From CAZHFW01 sp964531675 (GTDB lineage: Bacteria; Planctomycetota; Phycisphaerae; Phycisphaerales; UBA1924), in NCBI GenBank assembly GCA_964531675.1, contig CAZHFW010000017.1, positions 1-64,000 of the forward strand: a stretch of 64,000 bases of DNA. The letters run 5' to 3'. Shown one piece after another: positions 27,561-36,910 of this stretch. Each line of letters begins with the position of its first letter. Position 1 is the stretch's first letter. Both the position numbers and the translations under genes were made by a program. The notes under the pieces are model-generated. The model did not search any database. It had not been told where the DNA came from and saw only the letters and a list, made by a program, of their open reading frames with translations.

Positions 27561-29507
27561 ATGCTCAGCTTCAGCCGCTCCGCGCGGGCGACCGTTCTGG
27601 CCCTTGTCCTCACCGCGGGGATCGCCCCCCAGAGCCTCCAGGCGGCGCTGAACGACCCTTCCCGCCGTACCGACCCCTCGAGCGCTGAGGTGCTGGGCGT
27701 CTACGCCGACCAGTTCCGCAAGCACGACACCGCCCTCTCCCAGCCCTTCTTTGAGGGACGCGCCCCGGGTCTGCGGGGCAACGTGCTGGCGGCCGAGTAC
27801 GTCGAGTTCGAGATGAAGCGGGCGGGGCTCCAGCCCGCCCTCAAGGACGCCTCCGGGGCCGCGACGTTCCGCCAGCCCTTCTCGGCGGGCACCAAGCTCA
27901 AGCTCAACAAGCAGGTCGCGACCTGGACCTCCAACGGCCAGACCACGACCCTGACCCCAGGCAAGGACTTCAACGCGCTGGCGTACACCTCGACCGCGGC
28001 CATCACCGCGCCGGTGGTGTTCGTGGGCTACGCCATCCCGCAAGGCGAGGACGGGTACAAGAGCTTCGACGAAGGTGAGAACCTCCAGGGCAAGATCGCG
28101 ATGATCCTGCGCTTCGAGCCCATCAACGACGAGGGCAAGAGCAAGTGGAACGGCGGGCGCGAAGGCTGGTCCATGCGGGCCGGACTCGAGCAAAAGATCC
28201 GGGCCGCGGTCCTGCGCCAGGCGGCGGGCATCATCCTGGTCAATCCTCCGGGCGCGACCGATGAACGCACCAAGAAGCTCGAGGACGTGAACTCAATCCG
28301 CGCCATGAGCAAGGGCGAGGTGCCGGTCTCCATGATGTCGATCGACGCCGCCGACGCGCTGGTCCGCGCGGGCGATCCCCAGGGACGCTCGCTCACGGAC
28401 CTGCGCAAGCTCGCCGACGCGGGGCGTGCGGTCGTCGATCTTCCCAACGCGAGCGTCACCCTCGACAATGAGCTGGTGCGCGAGCCCATCATGACCGACA
28501 ACGTCATCGGCCTGCTCCCGGGCCGGGGCGAGCTCGCGTCCGAGTACGTCATCATCGGCGCCCACTACGACCACGTGGGCTACGGCGCGTTCGGGTCCCG
28601 CGATCCCCGCGGCGCGGGCAAGCTCCACCCCGGCGCTGACGACAACGCCAGCGGCACCAGCGCCATGCTCGTGCTCGCCAACACCATGGCCAGGAAGTAC
28701 GCGGAAACCCCCGCGGATCAGCCCATGCGTTCCATGCTCTTCATGGGCTTCAGCGCCGAAGAGTCGGGCCTGAATGGCTCGCGCTTCTACACGCGAAACC
28801 CCATCGCCGACAAGTCCAAGCACGCGCTCATGATCAACATGGACATGGTCGGACGGCTCAACGAAGGACGGCTGGAAATCGGAGGCGTGGGCACCGCCGA
28901 GGGCTTCGAGGAGTGGCTCAAGCCCTACTTCGACTCCTCGGGCATGACCATCGCTGCCAAGAAGGGCGGCAGCGGACCGAGCGACCACGCGTCCTTCAAC
29001 GCCTGGGGCATTCCCGTCCTGTTCCTGTTCACCGGGCTGCACGAGCAGTACCACATGCCCACCGACACCTCGGACCTGATCAACGTCGAGGGCGCCGCCA
29101 AGATCATCGACATGACCGAGCGCATCGCGCTCGACGCGGCAGCCCGGACCGAGCCTTTCAAGCGCGCCGACGCCTCGGGTGAGTCCAACGCTGCCGAGGG
29201 CGATCAGCCCGCGCCCGGCCCGGTCGCCTCGCGCGTCCGCTTCGGAATCGCGCCGGGAGACTACTCGGGCGACAAGCCCGGCGTGCTCGTGGGCGACGTG
29301 ACCGAAGGCACCTCCGCTGCGGAAGCGGGCATCAAGGCTGGCGATCTGATCACCAAGTGGAACGGCAAGGAGATCAAGAGCGTCGAGGCCTGGATGCCGC
29401 TGCTTGGCGAGGCCAAGCCCGGCGACGTCGTCGAGATCGTCTACGTCCGCGACGGCAAGGAAATGACGACCAAGGCCACGCTCAAGGCGCGCCGTCAGGG
29501 CGAGTAA
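27561..29507 (+). CDS. Exported M28 aminopeptidase with PA and PDZ domains
   Basis: The 648-residue product starts at ATG 27561 (AAGGAAAG 4 bases upstream) with a signal peptide of about 28 residues. A PA-like insert (about 130-285) lies before the M28 zinc peptidase core. Metal and catalytic residues are visible in order: GAHYDHVG (near 335), GADDNASG (357), AEESG (400), NMDMVG (428) and QYHMPTD (497). A PDZ domain (about 570-645; [22 protein letters not shown]) ends the protein. It is likely a periplasmic or outer-membrane aminopeptidase. TACCAT at 27485-27490 is a possible -10. It converges on the 29544 lipoprotein gene with a 36-base gap and no visible terminator. Confidence 0.88.
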   Translation: MLSFSRSARATVLALVLTAGIAPQSLQAALNDPSRRTDPSSAEVLGVYADQFRKHDTALSQPFFEGRAPGLRGNVLAAEYVEFEMKRAGLQPALKDASGAATFRQPFSAGTKLKLNKQVATWTSNGQTTTLTPGKDFNALAYTSTAAITAPVVFVGYAIPQGEDGYKSFDEGENLQGKIAMILRFEPINDEGKSKWNGGREGWSMRAGLEQKIRAAVLRQAAGIILVNPPGATDERTKKLEDVNSIRAMSKGEVPVSMMSIDAADALVRAGDPQGRSLTDLRKLADAGRAVVDLPNASVTLDNELVREPIMTDNVIGLLPGRGELASEYVIIGAHYDHVGYGAFGSRDPRGAGKLHPGADDNASGTSAMLVLANTMARKYAETPADQPMRSMLFMGFSAEESGLNGSRFYTRNPIADKSKHALMINMDMVGRLNEGRLEIGGVGTAEGFEEWLKPYFDSSGMTIAAKKGGSGPSDHASFNAWGIPVLFLFTGLHEQYHMPTDTSDLINVEGAAKIIDMTERIALDAAARTEPFKRADASGESNAAEGDQPAPGPVASRVRFGIAPGDYSGDKPGVLVGDVTEGTSAAEAGIKAGDLITKWNGKEIKSVEAWMPLLGEAKPGDVVEIVYVRDGKEMTTKATLKARRQGE

Positions 29508-29543
29508 AAACCACGATGCGATCAAGCGCCCACGCCCGAACGC

Positions 29544-30161
29544 TCAAGGCGTCTCGGCGGTGGGCTGCGCGCGAGGGCCGTCCACGAACCAGCGCAGCCT
29601 GAAGTTGCCCTTTTCCATCACCATGTCGAACCCGGCCCAGGGAAGATCGCGGGCCGCCATCCCCCCCACCATGAGCCTGAGCGTGCCCTTTCCGACATTG
29701 GAGAGGATCACGCCCGGGGTCGCCTCGCCCATGGGCATGCGCGCAAAGAGCAGGTCGATGTCCTCCTCGCGACGCTGAAGCTCGCGGAAGGCCTCCCGGG
29801 GATTCAACCCCCGCGCGTAGAACTCCGACTTGGTGGCTTCGCTAAGCACCTGATCCACGAACAGGTCCGCGTCGTTGTTCTTGAGCGTGTTGAAGATGTG
29901 GACCATGAGCTGCCGCCCGGTCTTGGCGACGAGCACCTTCTTCCCTTCGGGCGTCTCCTTGACCAGACTGTCCGCGGAAGCGGTGTCGGGCGGGCCGGCG
30001 CCTTCGATGGGCGTCACGGTCTGATTGGTCACCGCGCCGGGGATGCCCGACATGAACGGGTGATTGCGGATGATCTTCTCTTCCACGCAGCCAGCAGAAA
30101 AGCCCAGCGCGACCGCGAGGGCCAGGCGAGAGGCAAGGGCTGTGTGTTGTGCGCCGGTCAC
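29544..30161 (-). CDS. Hypothetical lipoprotein
   Basis: The 205-residue product starts at a GTG. Its N-terminal hydrophobic helix ends in the lipobox GFSAGC (Cys25). The mature part has an extended linker and then an alpha/beta domain with a conserved-looking EFYARGLNPREAFRELQRREEDIDLLFARMP stretch, written here in part, and a C-terminal beta pair (FRLRWFVDG). No family is recognised. It lies 50 bases downstream of nadB on the same strand and may be its operon partner, though nothing links it to NAD synthesis. It is probably attached to the outer membrane by lipid. Confidence 0.6.
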   Translation of the reverse strand: MTGAQHTALASRLALAVALGFSAGCVEEKIIRNHPFMSGIPGAVTNQTVTPIEGAGPPDTASADSLVKETPEGKKVLVAKTGRQLMVHIFNTLKNNDADLFVDQVLSEATKSEFYARGLNPREAFRELQRREEDIDLLFARMPMGEATPGVILSNVGKGTLRLMVGGMAARDLPWAGFDMVMEKGNFRLRWFVDGPRAQPTAETP

Positions 30162-30187
30162 CGCGTGGGCTCTCCGAGCATCATCAT

Positions 30188-30216
30188 TCGTGGATCAGAA
30201 TCACTCGTGGATCAGA
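30188..30216. repeat. Short direct repeat at the nadB 3' end
   Basis: TCGTGGATCAGA occurs at 30188-30199 and 30205-30216, a 17-base period. The nadB stop codon lies in the second copy. Confidence 0.7.
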
Positions 30217-31918
30217 CCGAGCGATGCACAGGCCTCAGCTCGGGGGTCGCACGGCCGCGACGCCAGAGATCATGGACGTGGAACGCGTCCCGCGTCCCCG
30301 GGAAGTCGTCACGCTCGTGACAGCCCCGCGATTCTTCACGCCAGGTCGCCGAACGCGCCACCAGGGCGCCGACCAGGAGGAGATTCTGCGTCTCCCAACC
30401 GTCGGGGTCGTCGAAGATCTTGTCGAGCGTGTACCGCGCCCAGAAGTCGAGCATGTCCGAGACGTCGGCGAGCTTGGCGCCGGTGCGCTGGATGCCCACG
30501 TTCTTCCACATCGCCGAGCGGAGGCTCGAACGCACGTCGGCCAGGTCGAGCTCGCCGTGCTCGCTCGGGCGGATGTCGCTCACGATCGGGACCGGGCCGG
30601 AGCGGGGCGGGGAGGATCTCCAGGCCTTGGACTCCGGGGAGTTGTTGTTCGCGGCAGAGACCCCGCCGTTCCACATCTCCTTGCAGATCCGGCCCGCGAT
30701 CTCTCCGAAGACCAGACCACCCAGGAGCGAGTTGCTCGCCAGGCGATTGGCGCCGTGGAGACCGTTGCACGCGACTTCGCCCGCCGCGTAGAGGCCCGGG
30801 ACATCGGTGCGGCCGTACAGATCCGTGCGCACGCCCCCGACCATGTAGTGGGCCGCGGGATGCACCGGGATCAGATCCTTGGCGGGATCGAGGTCGAACT
30901 TCTTGAGCAGGTCCGCGAAGCCCGTGAACTTGTCGTCGACGCCCTTGATGTGCCGGCAATCGAGCCAGACGTGCGATCCGCCCTGCTTGGCGATCTGACG
31001 GACGATGGCCTTGCTCACCACGTCGCGCGGCGCCAGCTCGGCCAGCGGATGCACGTCGAGCATGAATCGGTAGCCCGAGGCATCCAGCAGATAGGCGCCC
31101 TCGCCTCGGATCGCCTCGGTGATGAGCGAGCGCGATGCGCCGGGGAGATAGAGCGTGGTGGGATGGAACTGCACGAACGCCATGTCGGCCAGGGTCGCAC
31201 CGGCGCGGTAGGCCGCCGCCAGACCGTCCGCGGTCGCCAGGCTCGGGTTGGTCGTCTCGCGGTAGAGCATCCCCGCGCCGCCCGAGGCCAGGATGGTGGC
31301 CTTGGACCAGATCATCTGGAGCCCATAGCGCGGGTGCCAGGTGATCGCGCCCATGCACGGCGCGCCCGGGTCGTTGGAAGGCGTGATCAGATCGAGCAGG
31401 AAGCACTTCTCGAACAAGCGCACGTTGGGCGTGATCTTGAAGCGTTCGAGCAGGCAGCGTTGGAGCTCGCGCCCCGTCGCGTCGCCTCCCGAGTGCACGA
31501 TGCGATGGTGCGTGTGGCCGCCCTCACGCCCCAAGTGCGGAACGCCCGAAACGTCCGCGTCGAGCTGGAGCCCCCAGCCGATGAGCTCGCGGACGCGGAT
31601 GGGGCCTTCACGCACCACCAGGTCCACCACGTCATCGTCGCAGAGGCCCGCGCCGGCGTCGTGCGTGTCCTTGGAGTGGCTCTCGAAGCTGTCACCGGAA
31701 GAGAGCACCGAGGCGATGCCGCCCTGGGCCCAGGCGGTGTTGGTGCTCTTGAGCTCGCCTTTGGAGATGACGATGACTTCGCCGTTGGCCGCCGCCGCGA
31801 TGGCGGCACGCAGGCCCGCAGCGCCCGCGCCGATCACCAGCGTGTCGGTGAAGATCTGCGGGAGCAGGGTCGACCGAAACGGGATGAGGTATCGGCGATC
31901 GTCGAACAGGCGGTCCAT
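30212..31918 (-). CDS. nadB: L-aspartate oxidase
   Basis: This 568-residue flavoenzyme oxidises L-aspartate to iminoaspartate in de novo NAD synthesis. The FAD-binding GAGAAGLRAA is near residue 30, TAWAQGGIA and SHSKDTHDAG follow, then GREGGHTHHRIVHSGGDATG, the HPTTLY-type segment and the GGVRTDLYGRTDVPGLYAAGEV motif of the succinate dehydrogenase/fumarate reductase flavoprotein family. A C-terminal helical domain completes it, with about 30 extra residues of basic tail compared with E. coli. ATG 31918 has a TACGCT hexamer 8 bases upstream. No nadA or nadC is in the window. Confidence 0.92.
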   Translation of the reverse strand: MDRLFDDRRYLIPFRSTLLPQIFTDTLVIGAGAAGLRAAIAAAANGEVIVISKGELKSTNTAWAQGGIASVLSSGDSFESHSKDTHDAGAGLCDDDVVDLVVREGPIRVRELIGWGLQLDADVSGVPHLGREGGHTHHRIVHSGGDATGRELQRCLLERFKITPNVRLFEKCFLLDLITPSNDPGAPCMGAITWHPRYGLQMIWSKATILASGGAGMLYRETTNPSLATADGLAAAYRAGATLADMAFVQFHPTTLYLPGASRSLITEAIRGEGAYLLDASGYRFMLDVHPLAELAPRDVVSKAIVRQIAKQGGSHVWLDCRHIKGVDDKFTGFADLLKKFDLDPAKDLIPVHPAAHYMVGGVRTDLYGRTDVPGLYAAGEVACNGLHGANRLASNSLLGGLVFGEIAGRICKEMWNGGVSAANNNSPESKAWRSSPPRSGPVPIVSDIRPSEHGELDLADVRSSLRSAMWKNVGIQRTGAKLADVSDMLDFWARYTLDKIFDDPDGWETQNLLLVGALVARSATWREESRGCHERDDFPGTRDAFHVHDLWRRGRATPELRPVHRSV

Positions 31919-31926
31919 GTCGGGAG

Positions 31927-31932
31927 AGCGTA
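31927..31932 (-). promoter_or_regulatory. Candidate -10 element (TACGCT) of nadB, leaderless start
   Basis: TACGCT ends 8 bases before ATG 31918, with no Shine-Dalgarno between. Confidence 0.5.
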
Positions 31933-31946
31933 GACGCTGGAGCGGG

Positions 31947-32645
31947 TTACTGGTTCGCGGAACCGGAGGAGGGAGTCGAGCAGCCGCAGCCCGAGCCGCA
32001 GGACCCCGCGGAAGCCGCGGGAGCGCCCTGGGCGACCGGGACGTCCACGCCGAGCTTGTCGAGCTTCTTGCGGAGGAAGTCCGCGTGGTGCTCGACGTGC
32101 CAGGCGTTGTACGCCGCGATCAGCCTGACGCTCATCGGCCCGCGCTCCGGGTGCATGATCTGCCGCTCCCATTGCTGGGGGTTGAGCGTCATGAGCCAGT
32201 CGGTCCCCCACTGCCTGAGCAGGTGGATCAGCGCGATGTGGCCCGCCAGGGGATGGCTGGTCCGGTTGTCGGCGACGCGCGACGAGCCCGGGGCGTTGCC
32301 GTAGATGTTGGAATCGATGAACGCGTTCTCATCCCACAGCGCCACGACCGGGTTGTCTTCCCCGACAGCCCGGCGCATGCGGTGGATGAAGACCAGCTCG
32401 GCGTCCGCCAGATGGCCCAGCAGCACGCGGATGGGCCAGGTGCCCACCCCGGCGTCCGGGAGGAAGGCCTGATCGAGCTGCTCGGGCGCGAGCCAGAAGA
32501 TCCGGCGGTCAAAGTGCTCCACGCCCCGCTTGTACTGGTTGAGGAAGTCGGCGGTGGACATCGCCATGAACTCGTCCACGCTTCGGACCTTGCGGGTGCA
32601 GCAGGCCTGGGAGGCTTGGGACGGAGCGGCGGGGGTGGTGCTCAT
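31947..32645 (-). CDS. DinB-superfamily protein with Cys-rich tail
   Basis: The 232-residue protein has the four-helix DinB/YfiT layout with likely metal-binding histidines in GHLADAELVF and in HVEHHADF. A DENAF-type segment lies between, seen in the DinB-like family related to thiol-dependent transferases (bacillithiol/mycothiol S-transferases). The last 20 residues form a Cys/Gly/Ser tail (SCGSGCGCS), and a CC pair lies near residue 15; both are atypical. Family members act on electrophiles or as uncharacterised metal proteins. It is 28 bases upstream of the nadB start but nadB has its own candidate promoter. Confidence 0.7.
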   Translation of the reverse strand: MSTTPAAPSQASQACCTRKVRSVDEFMAMSTADFLNQYKRGVEHFDRRIFWLAPEQLDQAFLPDAGVGTWPIRVLLGHLADAELVFIHRMRRAVGEDNPVVALWDENAFIDSNIYGNAPGSSRVADNRTSHPLAGHIALIHLLRQWGTDWLMTLNPQQWERQIMHPERGPMSVRLIAAYNAWHVEHHADFLRKKLDKLGVDVPVAQGAPAASAGSCGSGCGCSTPSSGSANQ

Positions 32646-32700
32646 GAGGTTCTCAACGGCGCGGGCGGGCGGGAAAGGACTTTGGCAATCCTAGTTCGCC

Positions 32701-32706
32701 TATCGT
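32701..32706 (+). promoter_or_regulatory. Candidate -10 element (TATCGT), leaderless start
   Basis: TATCGT ends 5 bases before ATG 32712. GAGG lies between but is too close to the start to act as a normal Shine-Dalgarno. Confidence 0.4.
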
Positions 32707-32711
32707 GAGGC

Positions 32712-33221
32712 ATGGCACGCCGCGACCGCATCCATCGCAAGACCCACCCCCCCGAACGCAAGCCCAAAGGACCGGGTACCAAGGGGCAGCCGGCGGCCAA
32801 ACCGCTCGAGGGATCCGGTGAGCGCAAGCTGGCGTTGCGGGTCGTGACCCAGCCCAAGGACACCAACCATTACGGGACCGTCTTTGGAGGCGTGATCCTG
32901 AGCTACATCGACCAGGCTGGGTTCGTCGAGGCCCGCCGCCACGGGGCCCACCGCTGGGTCACCGCGGGGATCGACCGGGTGGATTTCAAGGCCCCGGTGC
33001 ACACCGGCGACGTGGTGAACTTCTACGGGACCGCCCTCCGGGCGGGGACGACCAGCGTGACCATCCTGGTGGAGGTCGAGGCCGAGAGGTTCGCCAGCGG
33101 GAAGACCGTACAGGTCACGACGGCGACCCTGACCCTGGTTTCGGTGGACGCCTGGGGCCGTCCGATCCCGTTCCGGTCCCCCCCCACGATCTCGGAAGAC
33201 CGCCCCCTGGGCGGTCCGTGA
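32712..33221 (+). CDS. Acyl-CoA thioesterase, hotdog fold (BACH/YciA type)
   Basis: The 169-residue protein has a basic, disordered N-terminus of about 38 residues and one hotdog domain. Core features are LRVVTQPKDTNHYGTVFGGVILSYIDQAG, given in part by the NHYGTVFGG helix-cap motif, then VTAGIDRVDFKAPVHTGDVV and the closing beta strands. This is the signature of the acyl-CoA hydrolase group that includes YciA and BACH, with Asn and Asp of that motif as catalytic residues. It would cleave acyl-CoA to free acid and CoA in the cytosol. It is transcribed divergently from the DinB gene. Confidence 0.85.
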   Translation: MARRDRIHRKTHPPERKPKGPGTKGQPAAKPLEGSGERKLALRVVTQPKDTNHYGTVFGGVILSYIDQAGFVEARRHGAHRWVTAGIDRVDFKAPVHTGDVVNFYGTALRAGTTSVTILVEVEAERFASGKTVQVTTATLTLVSVDAWGRPIPFRSPPTISEDRPLGGP

Positions 33222-33255
33222 GGCCTTCGGGCGTGCGTCGCTCGTGAGAATTGGT

Positions 33256-33261
33256 TAGTCT
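33256..33261 (+). promoter_or_regulatory. Candidate -10 element (TAGTCT) of the STAS gene
   Basis: TAGTCT lies 38 bases before ATG 33300; AGGGAAG forms the ribosome-binding site. Confidence 0.4.
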
Positions 33262-33299
33262 GCAGGAGAGGGACCTGTTACGGAACGCTCAGGGAAGCC

Positions 33300-33650
33300 A
33301 TGAACGAGTCGCAACGCATCAAGACGGAGATTGTGCGCAACGGAATCGTCGCGCAGATCCTGACCGAAAAGGTCACGGACTACGAGGCGAGCGTGCTCAC
33401 GCCTGAGCTCATGTCCATCGCGGAGAACTCGCGCTGGCGCATGGTGCTGGACATGACCAAGGTCGCACTGCTCGCCTCGGCGGGCATCCGCGTCCTGATC
33501 TCCCTCGAGCAGCGCTGCAAGAAGGAGAAGGGCAAGTTCGTGATCACCGGGCTTTCGAGCGAGCTCATGGACCTGATCAAGATCACGAGGCTGGACAAGC
33601 TCTTCACGATCTCCAAGGACCCCAAGTCGGCCGCGGAATCGCTGGCCTGA
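33300..33650 (+). CDS. STAS-domain anti-anti-sigma factor
   Basis: The 116-residue single-domain STAS protein resembles SpoIIAA/RsbV. The phosphorylation-site helix is VALLASAGIRVL with Ser60, preceded by the LDMTKV strand and followed by KGKFVITGLSSEL. In partner switching such a protein binds an anti-sigma kinase when its Ser is dephosphorylated. A PP2C-type phosphatase of the RsbU class is encoded 25 kb away (58443-59816), a possible partner; no RsbW-like kinase is in the window. AGGGAAG precedes the ATG. Confidence 0.85.
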   Translation: MNESQRIKTEIVRNGIVAQILTEKVTDYEASVLTPELMSIAENSRWRMVLDMTKVALLASAGIRVLISLEQRCKKEKGKFVITGLSSELMDLIKITRLDKLFTISKDPKSAAESLA

Positions 33651-33678
33651 GCGGGGCTCCGAGCGGACAATCAGCACG

Positions 33679-34278
33679 ATGAACGCGCCTCGACCTCGCC
33701 TGGCGATCATGCTCTCCGGAGGCGGACGCACCATGGTCAACCTGGCCGAGGCGATCCGGCGCAGCAAGCTCAATGCCGAGCTGGCGCTGGTGATCGCGAG
33801 CCGGGCGTGCGCCGGATGTGATCGGGCCCGCGAGCTTGGCATCGAGTGCATCACGATCCCGGGAACGATCGACCCGGAGACGCTCGGACGCGAAGTCCGC
33901 GCCCGCGGTGCAACCTGGATCGTGCTGGCGGGGTATCTCCGCAAGGTCCGCATCCCCGCGGGCTTCGAAGGCAGGGTCGTGAACATCCACCCGGCGCTGC
34001 TCCCGAAGTTCGGCGGGCCCGGGATGCACGGCACGCACGTGCACGAAGCGGTCATCAAGGCGGGCGAGCCCATCAGCGGATGCACGGTCCATCTCTGCGA
34101 CGAGGGATACGACACCGGCCCCATCGTGCTCCAGCGGTCGTGCCCGGTCCTGCCCGGCGACACGCCCGACACGCTGGCCGCCCGCGTCTTCGAGCAAGAG
34201 TGCCTCGCGTATCCCGAGGCGCTGGGGTTGCTTCTGGAAGGACGATGGAAGCCAGGCGCTCAGCCTGTCCAGCACTGA
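33679..34278 (+). CDS. purN: Phosphoribosylglycinamide formyltransferase
   Basis: This 199-residue GAR transformylase uses 10-formyl-THF in purine synthesis. Signature segments are NIHPALLPKFGGPGMHGTHVHEAV with the catalytic His, SGCTVHLCDEGYDTGPIV with the catalytic Asp, and the Ile-Pro-Gly region. The phosphate loop reads SGGGRTMVNL where most PurN have SGxGSNxQ, a modest deviation. It starts 28 bases after the STAS gene and ends 20 bases before a peptidase gene; co-transcription is possible but not functional clustering. The call is firm for the family and good for the function. Confidence 0.88.
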   Translation: MNAPRPRLAIMLSGGGRTMVNLAEAIRRSKLNAELALVIASRACAGCDRARELGIECITIPGTIDPETLGREVRARGATWIVLAGYLRKVRIPAGFEGRVVNIHPALLPKFGGPGMHGTHVHEAVIKAGEPISGCTVHLCDEGYDTGPIVLQRSCPVLPGDTPDTLAARVFEQECLAYPEALGLLLEGRWKPGAQPVQH

Positions 34279-34298
34279 CAAGCCAAGGGAGTCCCCGC

Positions 34299-35831
34299 AT
34301 GCCGCGCCGGCTTGGAACGCTTCTGCTCGCGGGTCTCCTGTTCACGCCCGCCGCCCTGGCGCAGACGACGTCCACACCCACGCCGCCGCCGTCCGGGGCG
34401 AAAGTCGACAAGGAGGCGGGCGCGAAGGCCGAAGCGTTGGGACGCGAGGCCAGGCTCGCGGGTGCTGCGGGAGATCTGGCCAAGGCCCGCGATCTGTTCC
34501 GCCAGCAGCTGGTCTATTCGCCGGGCGATTTCCAGGCCCGGTACAACCTGGCGCGGGTGGAGTCCAAGCTCGGGAACGCGGAGGCGGGGCTCATCGAGCT
34601 TCGAGCCGCGATCGAGACGGGCTTTGACGATCTGCGCCGGTTGCGTCGCGACCCGTTCATGCAGGCGGTCCGCGACCTGGACGTCTACAAGAAGCTCGAC
34701 GCCGCGTGGGGCGAAGTGCTCGACGCGCACCTGGGTGAGAACATCGCCTTCTCGCGGACGTTTGCGCCGCCCGAGAGCCGGGAGATCCGCGACGACGAGC
34801 TTCGCATCGTCATCATCACCAACTGGGACGAAGAGATCATCGCGTCATCTCGGCAGGAGCTGTCCCGCCTGTCGCAATGGGCGCAGAAGACGGTCTTCCC
34901 GGGTTTGCTCGACGCATCTGAGAAGGCCCTCGACCCCTGGGTCGTCGTCGTGCTCCCCGACAAGGCGGGCTTCGAGCGCTGGCAGGAGTGGTACTTCGGG
35001 GCCAAGCCCATGGCGCCCGGGGGCTACGCCGCGGTCGGAGGCGCGTACGACCACGACACCAAGAGGCTCGTCGCCCGCGATCTGGGCTCAACGCTCCGGC
35101 ACGAGTTCATGCACGTGCTGCACTGGCGCATGTGCGTCCGCGCGGGCCAGATCCATCCCGTCTGGCTGCAGGAAGGGCTCTGCTCCCTCGTCGAGGACTA
35201 CGACCTCAAGGACGGCAGCCTGCGCCCGGCGCCGTCGTACCGCACGAACACCGCCAAAAGACTCACCAAGGCGGGGGGCCTGCTGACCATCGCGGCATTG
35301 ACCTCGCTTGACCGCGATCACTTCATCGGCACGCGCCCGATGGCCAACTACGCGCAGGCCCGGACGCTCTTCATGTTCATCAGCGACCGTCAGCGCCTGG
35401 GCGACTGGTACGCGGAGTTCACGCGGCGCTGGAGCGGCGTCAACACGGAAGAGGCGACGCGCGGTGCGTTCGAGGCGGCGCTGCGCATGCCAATGGACGA
35501 GGTCGAGAAGAGCTATCGCGCGTACGTCCGCGCCATGCCCGAGGTGCCCGAACAGCTCGCCTCGGGACGCGCAAGCCTGGGCGTGGTCGTCGAGACCGGC
35601 GCCGGCGATGGACCGGTCGTGGTCGAAGTCGTCCGCCGGGACGGTGCGGGGCTGAAGCTCGGAGATGTCGTCATCAGCATCGATGGCAAGCCCACCCGCG
35701 ACACGCCCGAACTGGTCCGGGTCCTGGGAACGTCCCTCGACGGCGGTTACGCGCCGGGCGCGAGCGTGGTGGTGCGCGTGAAGCGCGACGGCAAGCAGAT
35801 CGACGTCCCGTTGACACTCGTCCCGAGATGA
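34299..35831 (+). CDS. Exported zincin peptidase with TPR-like and PDZ domains
   Basis: The 510-residue product starts at ATG 34299 (AAGGGAG upstream). A signal peptide (about 1-22) is followed by a TPR-like helical segment (about 45-120), then a gluzincin domain. The HEFMH zinc motif is at about 268-272 and the third ligand is likely in WLQEGLCSLVED (Glu near 292). A PDZ domain (about 430-505; GVVVETGAGDGPVVVEVVRRDGAG begins it in part) ends the chain. The pattern resembles DUF1570-like or M61-like planctomycete peptidases. It probably acts in the periplasm or outside the cell. Substrate is unknown. Confidence 0.75.
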   Translation: MPRRLGTLLLAGLLFTPAALAQTTSTPTPPPSGAKVDKEAGAKAEALGREARLAGAAGDLAKARDLFRQQLVYSPGDFQARYNLARVESKLGNAEAGLIELRAAIETGFDDLRRLRRDPFMQAVRDLDVYKKLDAAWGEVLDAHLGENIAFSRTFAPPESREIRDDELRIVIITNWDEEIIASSRQELSRLSQWAQKTVFPGLLDASEKALDPWVVVVLPDKAGFERWQEWYFGAKPMAPGGYAAVGGAYDHDTKRLVARDLGSTLRHEFMHVLHWRMCVRAGQIHPVWLQEGLCSLVEDYDLKDGSLRPAPSYRTNTAKRLTKAGGLLTIAALTSLDRDHFIGTRPMANYAQARTLFMFISDRQRLGDWYAEFTRRWSGVNTEEATRGAFEAALRMPMDEVEKSYRAYVRAMPEVPEQLASGRASLGVVVETGAGDGPVVVEVVRRDGAGLKLGDVVISIDGKPTRDTPELVRVLGTSLDGGYAPGASVVVRVKRDGKQIDVPLTLVPR

Positions 35832-36104
35832 GCGGCGCGTGACCCGATAACCCGGCCCGCGAATCGGACGTGCCCGCACTGGTTCCCGGATTGGCTCCCT
35901 CATTGGCTCGGGCGAGCGACGCGGCGCCCGCGCAGACGGCACGACCGACCCAGCCCCCTCAACCGATTTGTTCCGCCGGCTCGACCCGAGACCCAGAACC
36001 GCCGATCCGAGACGCGGGATCGGGGTCCGAGTTTGCGGGCCTCGGTCCCGGGCGCTGCGGCATGGAAGCTGCCGCCTTCGAAACGACCAGATCGGAGCCA
36101 GGTT

Positions 36105-36887
36105 GTGGATAAGGCCAGTCTGCTGGGAATCCTGATCGGCGCCGCGGCGCTGGGCTTCGTGTTCTTCGAAGTGTCGCACGGACACTTCGAGATGTTCTTC
36201 TCGCTCGAAGGCGTGCTGATGGTCGGTTGCGGCTCGATCAGCGTGGTGCTCATGGCCATGCCGCTCGAAAAGGTCCTGGCGCTCCCGGGCTACATCAAGA
36301 AGTTCCTGTTCCACAAGGGCATGTCCGCGGTGGAACTGATCACCCTGATCTCGACCCTCTCCGACAAGGCCCGCAAGGACGGCATCCTGGCCCTGGAGAG
36401 CGAGATCGAGAAGATCAAGGACCCGTTCCTGGCGGCGGGCCTCAAGATGGCCATCGACGGCGTGGACCCCTCCAACATCGAGGCGACGCTCCGCATTGAA
36501 CTCATGGCCATGGCCGAACGCCACAAGGCGGGCAAGAAGCTCTTCGACATGCTCAAGCTCTACGGCCCGGGTTACGGGCTGGTCGGAACGCTGGTCGGTC
36601 AGGTCGGCATGTTCGGCAAGCTGGCCAGCGCCGACATCGGCGCCCTGGGCCACGCGCTGGCCATCGCCGTCGTGGCGACCATGTACGGCGCCATCCTGGC
36701 CAACGCCATCGCGGGCCCCATCGGCGACAAGCTCGCGATGCGCTCCTCCGAGGAGATGCAGACCCGCGAGATGATGGTGCAGGCCATCCTCAGCATCCAG
36801 GCCGGCGATAACCCCCGCGTCACCCAGGACAAGCTCATCGCCTTCGTCCCCAGCGCCGCCCGCTCCAAGCTCAAGCTGGCCGCCTGA
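36105..36887 (+). CDS. motA: Flagellar motor stator protein MotA
   Basis: This 260-residue protein is the MotA stator subunit, which with MotB conducts ions and drives flagellar rotation. Four membrane segments are visible: about 4-22 and 30-50, then the cytoplasmic loop with the charged AERHKAGKKLFDMLKLYGPGYG region, then 160-180 and 190-210 (the latter includes GLVGTLVGQVGMF and YGAILANAIAGPIGDKL). I take GTG 36105 as start; the frame is open upstream to 36033. The cytoplasmic loop has the Arg/Glu charged contacts needed for FliG. motB follows after 23 bases. No other flagellar gene is in the window. Confidence 0.9.
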   Translation: MDKASLLGILIGAAALGFVFFEVSHGHFEMFFSLEGVLMVGCGSISVVLMAMPLEKVLALPGYIKKFLFHKGMSAVELITLISTLSDKARKDGILALESEIEKIKDPFLAAGLKMAIDGVDPSNIEATLRIELMAMAERHKAGKKLFDMLKLYGPGYGLVGTLVGQVGMFGKLASADIGALGHALAIAVVATMYGAILANAIAGPIGDKLAMRSSEEMQTREMMVQAILSIQAGDNPRVTQDKLIAFVPSAARSKLKLAA

Positions 36888-36910
36888 TCACACGCTCCCG
36901 AGGCCCTCCC

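Noticed and set aside
35832..36104. A small gene between the zincin peptidase and motA
   Set aside because: The only open frame here is Pro/Ala/Arg low complexity without a ribosome-binding site, and it runs into motA in another frame. I see no gene or RNA in it.
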